Assembly: GCA_026261815.1 (NCBI GenBank)
Contig: JAMPIT010000484.1
Location: forward strand, 13,428,501-13,492,500
Origin: Monarcha castaneiventris obscurior
Lineage: Eukaryota; Chordata; Aves; Passeriformes; Monarchidae
Direction: 5' to 3'
Length of the DNA: 64,000 nucleotides
The position numbers and the translations under genes were made by a program. Under the pieces are notes generated by a model. The model made no database searches and had not been told where the DNA came from. It worked only from the letters and a program-made list of their open reading frames with translations. Below are positions 14,901 through 25,600 of the stretch, piece by piece; the stretch's first letter is position 1, and each line of letters starts with the position of its first letter.

Positions 14901-16180
14901 GGCACTCAGAGAAAAACCAAGCAAAGAACAGCAGGATATCCATGTCAGCCCAAGTGGAGAAAATGCCTTGAGTTCCCAATTTGCTCAGTAAACAGAGTAT
15001 GTCACTAGGACAACAGTTTGACTGAATGTCAGCTGGAAAATTATTCCATAGTGAGTGATTTTGAGTCCAACAAGCAAGGACAGAGAAGTCTGTAGGGAAA
15101 AACTCAAAAAAAAAAAAAAAAAAAAAAGAAAAGGAGGTGAGGAAAAGAAAATTATGAGTCCAAAGACTTGTATGGCTTCAGAATCAGAGGGTGTACCAAT
15201 GCATTTGAACCCATTAAAGCATTGGAGAGGAAATTTTACTTTACTAGTTCTTCCTCTTACAAGCTGGATAGTATTCTTTTAAACAAAGCCCCTCTCAGTG
15301 GCCATGCTCCCTATTCCCAACCAAGATACACAGAAAATCTGCTTAGCCTTTATCCAAGGCTGAAAGCAAACTTACACCCAACCAGAAAACTGCAATCTCC
15401 AAGCACCAGATTTAGAACAGTGGCATTTCATTTTGCATTTAATGCATTATATTGTTGGGAGGACATGTTACCCTTTGATAGCATTCTACTTTGTATAAAA
15501 CTCCAAAGATTAACTGAGACTGACATAGTTCAAGACCTTCAGCAAATATATCCACAGCAAGGACTTTGCTGCCAATTGCAACAGGAATATTCTCACCTTT
15601 ATTACTTCATTTCCCTTACAAAGAAGAATGTAAGACTTGGAATAAAAACATACTGGTCTAGATCTTTGCCTACCAACAGGGATGCTCAATGAAAACCAAT
15701 AATGGGTTCTGCTGACACAGATGTGTTGCAAGTCAGACTTTCTCTGCTTATGACTTTCCTCATAACGAGCAGCTCCTGTCTGACATGAAATCCAGAGGGC
15801 AGAACACCAACAGAACAGTGTCACCCTTTGATATTGGCTCTTCTACACATCTTCCTACCCCTTTAGATGAAAGGTATTTAATTTTGCCATCTGCAGCCAA
15901 ATCAAACAGTTTTATCCAAAGCTTGCCCAAGTTAGAACCAAGGCTTTGATAAGGCTTTGACTCACTTTCTAAATGCAGATAAGGTATTTTATAGCTATTT
16001 CCAGGAACCAAACCTTCACTATATTTCAGCACCATATATTACCTGCTCTGCTTCATACACACACAGGTGTTTCCTAAACTTGCTATTAAAAGCTATTCTG
16101 CCTTGTTGTAAAAGCCAACTCCCCATTTTCTTCTCTGAATCTTTTCAGAAAGAGGCTAAAAGCATAATAAAATATCGTCC
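12000..16180. other. Intergenic DNA just past the CACNA2D3 3' end
   Basis: No gene is recognised. The stretch contains a 22-nt A-run at 15106-15127 and a 174-codon plus-strand open frame at 15168-15692 that I regard as chance. If a longer CACNA2D3 3'UTR isoform exists, it would occupy the upper part of this stretch. Confidence 0.5.
15106..15127. repeat. A-run (22 nt) followed by a purine-rich tail
   Basis: Twenty-two adenines are followed by gaaaaggaggtgaggaaaag. It is simple sequence; no retroposed body is recognisable upstream. Confidence 0.9.
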
Positions 16181-16181
16181 A

Positions 16182-16192
16182 TTTATTTTATT
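16182..16192 (-). promoter_or_regulatory. Secondary poly(A) signals (overlapping AATAAA pair)
   Basis: AATAAAATAAA contains two overlapping canonical hexamers about 80 nt beyond the proximal signal. It may act as a backup signal giving a 3'UTR of roughly 400 nt. Confidence 0.4.
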
Positions 16193-16254
16193 TTCTTCCC
16201 ATCATTCATTATTTGAACAAATATATTAGCATACTTAAAATACACTCCGAAACT

Positions 16255-16569
16255 GTGATTTTAATATACTTTATTGAAAAAAGTACACAGTTTAAATTGT
16301 TTTCAATGGGACAAAGCAATGGTCACCTCTATCTACCAAGTCCTTTTTTGATGAATCATGACTACCATATGCCAAATTCACATCTGCATGACTTGCAAAG
16401 TAAAAAGATAAATCTTTTTTCAACATATCTTTAAGAATTTATATCACCAACAGTTTAAAATCATGAAATGCTGATGCTCTGACTATATTTCATGTCCTCT
16501 ATGTTGCACCATTTCCCAGTTCACAGTTTATCCATGTTTTAGCATGCCAGTTGAACACATCAGTCAATG
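16255..16569 (-). other. CACNA2D3: CACNA2D3 3' untranslated region (short form)
   Basis: About 315 nt of AT-rich sequence runs from the TGA stop to the predicted cleavage point, a CA roughly 15 nt beyond the AATAAA at 16275-16270. It has no coding potential or recognisable repeat. The downstream limit is inferred from the signal and the following GU-rich stretch; longer isoforms using weaker signals further down cannot be excluded. Confidence 0.7.
16270..16275 (-). promoter_or_regulatory. Poly(A) signal AATAAA, proximal
   Basis: The canonical hexamer sits 295 nt after the stop codon. It is followed by a CA cleavage candidate near 16255 and a G/T-rich stretch (ggagtgtatttt) just downstream. 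The arrangement is a textbook mRNA 3' end and is the best candidate for CACNA2D3. Confidence 0.75.
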
Positions 16570-16662
16570 TCACCTGGAGAAAATTGTCAGTAGCAGAGGA
16601 AGGAGAACAAGAGAAGGTTTAGCACTAAGGCCTGAGACACCGCCACATTCTCTTGCATTTTC
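16570..16662 (-). CDS. CACNA2D3: CACNA2D3 last coding exon with GPI-anchor signal
   Basis: The coding part of the terminal exon is 93 nt after the acceptor ttattttctttag. It reads ENARECGG, a small linker VSGLSAKP, then the hydrophobic tail [14 protein letters not shown] and TGA. Small residues after the last cysteine followed by a short spacer and a hydrophobic C-terminus fit a GPI-attachment signal, as established for alpha2delta proteins, rather than a classical transmembrane helix with a cytoplasmic tail. The omega site is probably one of the Gly/Val/Ser residues after ECGG; this is inference. The tail ends in FSR as in mammalian alpha2delta-3, while the linker differs. Confidence 0.95.
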   Translation of the reverse strand, partial: ENARECGGVSGLSAKPSLVLLPLLLTIFSR

Positions 16663-19600
16663 CTAAAGAAAATAAAACAACAACAAAGGAAAATAAATAC
16701 AAGCCACTACACTCAATTATGACACATAATTATTTAGCAAACGTAGGCATAAGAGCACTGGTGCAGACAACAAAGCCCACAAACTAAATACACTCAGGAA
16801 GTAATACAAGAACATGTTTTGAGTTGGACAAGTTTCAGTTGTAGACTGAAAGTGAGCATGACACACAACCACTACACCATCCCCTCCACTTTATACTTTA
16901 GGTCTTGTTCATTGCATTACCCAATCAGAAGCAGAAATAAAACTACTCCAGATTAAAAAGGATGTATATGAACCTATCCTGTACCAGCCACTGTAATCAC
17001 ATCCTGCTCTCTATCAGCTCCCCTTGGCACTGTATGAGGATATTATGCAGAACACAGAGCAGTAAATATATGTAGTGGAGGGGTCACTATCCCTCCCGAG
17101 CAATATTTTGTGTAAGCATAATTGCTGTGGCATGACAGGTATGATCCTGGAGCTAACTACTGAAACAAACAGTAACAGCATAAAGTTCCCAGCCGTCTCT
17201 AACAACGAATCCTGTGGTCAGTGCTTGGGCCAGAGTTCTCAGATATTCCTGGCTGCCAGTGCCCACATCCTACCAAGTTCTCTTACATGATACAAACCAG
17301 TCTGCAAAAGCAGCAACTCAAGACATTGTCTACCTGGGTACAAAAAGACTTGTAGCATGAGTACAATATCACTCACTCCCCTTACTACTGAGTTTTCTTA
17401 ATATTTCCCAACATTTCATCTTGGAAGATAGTTTTCCTATTTACTATTTTTAAAGAAATAAAAAATTTACCAGGGTCCAAAAGAAAGGAAAGGTAGATAG
17501 AAACTTACTTCAGGGTGAAATCCATGACAAGATTCTGGGCGTCTTCTTATCTTCTGAGATTTTAACCGTTCACATTTAAGGGATTCATTATGTATGAGGC
17601 AGTTAAGGAGAGATGTTCTGAGCATTGTATTCTCATGGGAGTGTTTCGAAATGAATGCAGTGAAAATCTTTCAGCTCCTTCCTTCCTCTCCATCAAAACC
17701 CCAAGGTGATATGTGTGGTCACCACAAGAAAAAGAAAATTATTCGAGTGCTTTCCTCTCCATGATCTGTGTTTTCGACAGCACGTGTGCACTTACACTGC
17801 TGACCTGTGTTTCCATAAGTTGGCAATAAAAGCACACTGCAGGCTGCTTTTGACAAATTCCAACTTATGGGAAAAGACTAATCCTGAACTACCTGAACTA
17901 CAGACCAGCAAAAAATAGGAAGTGGGGCAATTAAAAATCAAGTGATATATTTACTTTGCTACATTTTTGTATTTTTGGAAAGCAGGATTCTGAAACATTT
18001 TCAATGCTCCAGTCACACCTTAAATAAAGAGATATCTATATTACAAGAAGTTCTATATGTTTCATATACTTAAAGATCCACGTGTGCTTGCTTAATTCGT
18101 ATTGGCTGTTCAAAAAAAAAAAAAAAGTGAATTCTCATTGAAAAAATAGTGAGGACACACTCCCAGCTGGCTTCATTTCAAACAGCACATATGATGGGTG
18201 ATGATGTCATGCAACGCAAGTTTCACATGATAAGATATTTTTCAATATTTGCATCTTGAATCTCTTTCTGACCAGTTTGTAAATAAAAGGATATACCTTA
18301 TTTCTATAGGTGCCATGGTAATTGGTGGGATAGAGTCACAGAAGCATTCATTATCTACTACCACCATGAAGAGGTTGCTACTTGGGATCTGCTGGATAAC
18401 AAAAGACCTGAAAATTAAAAAGAAAACAATTAATGGTGACATTATCAGCATTTCTGAGCCACTGGTTGTTGTTAAGAGTTTAACAGATTTTTCTTTTTCA
18501 GATTTCAGTACTGAATTCCACTCCATTCTGAGTACCCAGCTATGTATTTATGGTCTGGAATGAAACAGATCCATGACACTAATGAAGGTTCTTTGCAGTC
18601 ACACACTGATAGCTCACACTCCCAAACTTGAGTCTCTAGAGTTGTATCAGGGACTTTGTGCGCTCTGGATCTTGCTTGAAGCAACCCCAGCTACTGATCT
18701 CAGCTTTCGTCTGTCCTCTTGAGAGCCATTTTATTACTGAGCCAACAAAACAGAGATTAGGCCTCAAAATCTTCCTAAGTGATTTGTTTTAGAATAATAA
18801 TGATTATCTGGCACAAATATGGTGATAACTCGGCACCACAGTAGGCAACTCAAAGGGAGAGTGAAAAATAAAGACATTTTTTGTAAGAAGGAAAGCACCC
18901 AGGGGAGACAAGGGAAGGATCCTGTGGGTACCAGTCAATAATGCACAGTTTCAATGAGCTGAACCCTTAAGCATGTACCAAAGAGAAAAGGGGGAGAGGG
19001 CAGAGCCAAGTAGGCACTATTTAGCCTTTCCTTTGAAATTCAGGACACGACACAAAGAATGGCTTTAAGGCTCAGGCCCAATTCTTAATGAAATTGTAAA
19101 ACAATCTTTTAGAATTTATGCATCCTATCAGCAGTGTATCGGCCATATCAAATATCACTGAAATCTGGCAATTCCAAGAATTAGGTGTTTTGCAGCGTGG
19201 TTTGCTGGTAAATGTACAGAACATTGAGTGAGGGTTTGAGCACCAAGAAGATGTGGAGAGAAACATATTTTTCCTCAGACATCTTTCTTTAAAATACATA
19301 TTGTCTTACTATAATAACTCCCTGCTTTTTCCAAAGATCACAGAAGATGAAATAGCAGAGAGGGCAGGGAATATTTAAACCTAGCCTAAGAAAAAAAGTT
19401 TGGAAAACTTACTATAAAAATGTTGCCAACGGAAAGATTAAATGCTTTTCAGTATTTTTTAAACTTACTGAACCTCCATTAAAATTACACTTAGAGTGAT
19501 CTGCAATATGTTAACTTTATGTTTATACATGAAATATACATTTATGGCATAACGTAAAAGGCTGAACTTTATAAATGTACCTACCAAACAGCTGGAGCAT

Positions 19601-22600
19601 GTAGCAAGACTGACATCATTGTAATGGAGCATCTGTGGCTTTGTGGATTTGTGTGTGGGAGAAATGGGGCCAATAAAAGGAAAGGAGGGAAAATCTTTAG
19701 CAGGCAATAGCACCAAAATTGTACTGCACGAATTCCTCAAAACAGCTATGAATAAATCAAACAGTAAAGGATAGAAAAAACATTATTTTTATTCCCAGAA
19801 ATTGGCATGATTTGCATTTTGTGCAGTCTGAAACTTATATTTATTGTGCCTTTAAAATTAGCTCAGAAGAGAACCTGGCAGGCACGAAGTACTTTAACAA
19901 TTAATTGGATACAAAATGATTAATTTCTCTTTGCTGAGAAGGGAGTAATTACTCTTCTGTTTTACCTATGGTGTGCCCAACTTCAGGCCCTTTTGTGATA
20001 CCACTTTTTGTGAACACTGAAGCCTGTGGAAAGCACGTACCGTACACCCAGGCTTTAAGGTGCCAGTTCATGAAGGCTGGGCAATTTCCCATTCTGTTTC
20101 TTTTTTCACCCACTTCTTTGAGGTGCCGTAAGGGCTGTGCAGTTTAATGCTATTCCTTCCTCAAACTAGACAGGGGGGAGAAAAGTTCCTATCACTTCAC
20201 CTAGACGGGATGAAAGCACTTAATCCAGAAGAATGTTTCAACTGAAGAACTACGATGCTGAAAAAATTTACACAGCTACATTACAGAGTCTAGCAAATTG
20301 TTCTGTATTGCTTTATTCCTCCAAGCCTTCATAATTTTTGACTTCATCAATTTGGGGAATGCAGTACATGCGTTGATTGATGTAAATTATGAATTAAAGG
20401 AAGCTCAAAGAGCAATATATTAGTTAAGTAAAAATCCTCTTTGCTACCTTAGGAATTATATCATAGGTATCAACTAATTACACTGACTGTTTACCAAACA
20501 GTGAATATTCTTACAAATCTACAGTCTGTTTAACTAGTACAGAAGTTTGTGAAGTGTCTGAGCTTATGGTGGCTGCCACAGAGCATGGGGACATTATAGA
20601 GAACCATAAAACAATGAAACTTTTGGCTCACTCCGGCATTTTTTTTTCCATAGCACACAATAACAATTTAACTAAGATCTTGAAAAGTGAAACAACTGGC
20701 TTCTCATCCTCCAACTAAAAGTAAATTACGAAGAAAATGTTTTCTTCCATCATGCAGTATATGGATGTTTTCCCTTGCACAATTCTCAAACATAATCTGG
20801 AAATGAAGTTGTAAAGCCAACATATCAACAAGCGAAGACAGAGGATTCAAGACCAAGACTGAGCTGAGCAAATAAATAAGGGCAAAAAATGTCCATTTTA
20901 TCTTTCTGTTCTAATAATAGTTTGCACAAACAAATCATACTTCTTTCAGCTGCTGTAATTTAAGATCATTTCACAGTCATGAGATATTCTTACCCTCACC
21001 AGATCAGTGGCAAAAAAGTTTGTGCCAGTCGTAACCACCACAGTTGCTGTGTGACTATTCAGATAATCCACATGGCACTGCTTCCATGCCCAAACTGGAT
21101 AAAGCACACAATCATCCCAGCAGCAGCTCTGCTGTTTGTGATCAGCCTTCAGTTCCCATGGTGACATGCATATGCATCTTTGAAATTCATTTTGGACATT
21201 CATTCAGTAAGTCTCAGAAACCAAACATTCAGAGAAAACAAAAGGTGCATGAGCACAGTCAGACCAAAGCCTTTCAGAGACTGAGACATTCCACCAAAAT
21301 ACTTCACTGTGTATGCCAAGGTTCTGCTGCAAGGGAGAAAAACCTCCAGCAAACAGCTTCCATGGCTGCAGTGAGAAATAAAGTTGCTGACAAAGTAGGG
21401 AAAATGGTATTATCTTTTTGTGAGATCCACTGTGAGTCTCTAAAGTTCCTCTTACAATAACTGTTTCTGAACACCTGCTGGCTAAATCTGGCATTTGTGC
21501 CCCTGGTAATATGGAAACCAACTCTCAAGGACTGAGTAAGGAGTTTGGCTGAACTTCACTGCTGCTTTAACAATCAAAAGAAAGCCTGTGTTTAAGCTCC
21601 TTAGTATTATGGAGAATATTTCACATTTAAAGAGTAAAGCTCTTTTTGTTTTAAGTAGTGTAAATCTTTTGATTTGAATTGCTTTCCTTTACTGCAATAT
21701 CATCACCATCATTTGATAGAGGCAGCACAGGAATAGGCTTGCATATTTCTCCAAATATAAAACAGAATAAACTGTTGGGGCTCCTGTTGAAGCCGCATTG
21801 AGTCAATAAGAAGCCTATTAATAATTTCTCCTCCATCTTTCATCCACTGAGGAACTAGCTTGGTTTATTTGATGTGCAGGTTCAGAGGCTTAAAACAGAC
21901 CTGAAAACAAACTGCTTCTTGACTTTGTGGGGAAGGTGAGGAAGGAAGAAATTTAATACTTGAAAGGGGTAGACAGAGAGGGAGGAAGAAAATCTAGTTA
22001 TACCAAACTATTTTGTTAATGAAGAAAAAGTAACAACAGAAAGTAAATCTGCAAGAAACTCTATATTTTGAGTCAGAGCATTACATGTCAATTTTGTCAC
22101 CTTGCATACAGAATATCTGTTTCTTTTAAACCTGTTTTGGTATTGGCCAATATAAACGTGCACAAATGCAAATTAATTTGGGGGGAAAAAACTTAATGTT
22201 TTAATTGGAAATTATAAATATTTGCTCAAAATGCAATACTTATTAATCTGCTCCTTGAAAATTAATTATTCATTGTGGAATTACTTAGGAAGAGACTTGG
22301 AATTCAAGTACTGCTGCATTCATAATTATATTTGGTAGTCATGCTTCTGAAGGCATGGTGAGAAAGCACACTTTTATTGTGTGTCTGGTGTCTGAATGAC
22401 TCTTCCCACAGATGATCAGTTCTTTCTAACTCCTTTAGACACCCTAGGACTTGGAAAGCATCACAACATCAGTGTAGTGCAAATGTTGGAGTGCAATCAC
22501 ACCTGCTGCCTTCAAGCACATAACTCAGGTTCCTACATTAGAAGGGTGATCACCTCCCACTCTGGACATGCAGAGACACAGACCATTCAAGAATAGTTCA

Positions 22601-25600
22601 TGGCAGGAGCTTGGCTTTGGGGATCTGAGTCATCCTCTGCAGGAGGGTCCTTCTCTCTGGTGGATGGACAGTGATCCTGCAGAGGAATGCATCCTAAACA
22701 GGGTGAAACTTGGTACTTAAAGCTAAGTGTGGGCTACAGCAACTGTTCTGAGAGAGACCATATTGAAATCTGGTTCGCTGGGGTTTTTGGTTTTGTTTTG
22801 TTGTTGTTGTGTTGTTGTTGTTTTATTTAAATGGAATTTCTCCCTTTAATTTGTATATGTAAAAGTCTTTAAAGAGTTACAATATATGTTCTATTGTTAT
22901 AATAATTTATTCCCAGACTATGTTAAAAAAAAAGACAAAAACAACCAAAAAAGCCAAACCCCCAACTTAATTCCCAAAATGTCACTTCTTTTTCATAAGA
23001 GTTGCTTTCTTCTGTAAGTAGATATAATTAGCAGTGCAGGAGCAGGGACTGAGCTGACACCACCCTTGCAGCACTGCCTTCTCTCCACACTGTGCTTCTT
23101 TCTCTTTCTTTCATCTTCCCTTCTCTGAACCTCTGGGGAGGCAGAGTATTAGTGAGGCAACTGGGAGAAGGACAAACCTCTCAAGAAAAGGAGGAAGATG
23201 TTCCAAGGTAGAGGAAAGGTCAGGGACAACAGGACAAGCAGTGACAGTGCCTTGTGGGAAAGGATATAGGGGAGCAGGTTATCAACTGCTGCAGGAGGAG
23301 GCTTTGCCATGAGGCCTCTGCACTCTGTCTCCTTAGAGATTTTGGAACATTTCCCCTATTGATGGAAAAAGGCGCAGCAGGACCAAGGCAGAGCTGTGTC
23401 CTTCTTACTTCCTGGCTGCTGTTTCTTCTGGCAGACCACGTCCAGCTTCTGGCCAGCTTGAAGATCACACACTTCTGTAAGTCACTGACTTCCCTTCTTA
23501 ATGCAGGTCATTGCTTCACTACAAATGCCTCAATCATATGGTGCAAAATCTATATGTGGTGGGCTTAACATCTTGTCTCTGAAATGCTGTTGGCTTCACA
23601 TTTCCTTTCCTGAATCAATAACAGGCAAAGCTAAGGTAATTCTATTTCAGACACGCCAGAGATGTGTCTCGTCCAACTAAGCAAACCTAACCTTTAAGTT
23701 GTTTACTCTCCACTGTTTGACTACAGCATCTGCTATTAAAGGAAATCGATATTACAGTTGAGCAGCTTAGTCTCTGTATTCCCATGCAGGAGAGGTAATC
23801 CATTTCCTTGTCCACTGGTGTTAAATTTTGGATAGGATATAAACGGAACACAGACGTGGGGTTTCCATACTAATAAGCAGCCATTTCCATAGCCCCAGAC
23901 ACAGTGAATCTTAAGGAAACTTGTTCAACACAGCACATTTTGTATGGGACTGAGGGTGGGCCAGGCAGCTGTAAGAGTGGACACAGTGATGTTGGGTCGT
24001 TCAGACTGAGGATCCCAAACACCATCATTTCTTGGTCATTTGCACTGACCTATTTTCCTTTTCCTGGCCTGCAGCCCTGCTGCCATTGGCTGGTGGCTAC
24101 TGGCAGGGAACCTCCTGAGAGCATTTAGAAATCTCTGATTTTCAGATCCATGGCTCCCTATTTCTTCAAACAGCTGCAAAGGCTGAAAAATGTTAAAGGG
24201 AACAGAACTAATGTCAAGCAGCATGGAACTCGGAAGACACTTACAGGACAAAACTATGCTTGTGGGACCAGAACATTTAGAGAAAATATCTTCCCATTAT
24301 CCTGAAGAATGGAAGATATTTCTTTGTAATTTGGGGAGGATTTGAACACAGCAACAACTTTAAAAGCAATTCAACTTGTCCAAAAACAATGCTGCGTGTT
24401 TCTTGTTAAAAATTTTTTCTTGGTTTCTCACAGAAATACTTCATTATTGCACTTTGCTTTAAAAACCCTTGCTCACAAGTAATAATTGCTGATCTATATG
24501 GTGTATTTTACAATCAGTATTCTCTTTTAATTTTACAAAAATACCCTGACATAATATCTGTGCTTATAACAACAGACACTCTGCAGTAGAATATGTGGTC
24601 ACAACAAACACGTGGCTTAGGTAGGATTGTAGTCTTGTAAATAGTTAAATGACTGTTTGGATTCACTTTTAATTCCATGCTCAGGAGGTCTAGCAGCCTA
24701 ATTTAAGGGCAAAAAACCCCGTGTATGTATTTTCCATTTGTTTCCTTAATGACCACTGGAACACTCTTACTATCGTTTAATGTCACAGGGATGACTGTGG
24801 GACTTAAAATCAAATTATGAGTAGAATATCAGAGTATTGTGTTGGCAAATATCACTCCTGCACATACATCATGTGATATCAATCATTTTTAGGTGACAAT
24901 AGAAAAGATCTTTTAAATAACACTTGTTTTGCTCAGGCAGCAAATCCTACAAAGCGTGGAAGAATTTCACTGTGAGTAGTTTGAACTGAAATAAACGTAG
25001 GGCAATATTTTCAAATTGGTGACCTAAACACGTGCACAAAGATGTGAGGAAGTGTCTGAATTTCCATAGTACTCAAGTTAGATAGCCCTCACTGGCCACT
25101 CTGGCTCCTGAGCATCTCTGTAAACTCAACCATTTTCCTCTGGGCCTTTCAGTGTGTTTCTTGAATGCAAACCTCCATTAATGAACTTAGAGTATTTTGG
25201 ATTAAGATGAGTTGTAACTTTGGGATTACATTTCATATCTATCAAATGTGATCGTTCCTATTTTTAAAGAGAGAAAAAAAATACCAGCATCAGGGTAGAG
25301 TAAATGGAAAATATTGTGCACGCTGCATTCAAATATGTGTTACTCACATAACTGTTGGTTGCAAACATTCAACCCTTATGGTCTGGAACAAACTTCAAGC
25401 ATTCAGCTGAAGTGCAGATATCCACTTTGCTGTTTCCCGACTCCTATCATGTGCTTTCCAGGCTGCTGGCCACATTTCCAGCCCACATTTCTCTCACTTA
25501 TCACATTTTTTGCAATGAATGAATGAAATGTTTATATCACAGTCAAGTTGGGCTACTTGTTTTTTGTTTTCTCAGGTTTTTTTCCAAATAAATGATGATA

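Noticed and set aside
15168..15692. 174-codon plus-strand open frame
   Set aside because: It has no recognisable domain and begins beside an A-run. A frame of this length is not surprising in 64 kb searched in six frames. No splice or promoter context supports it.
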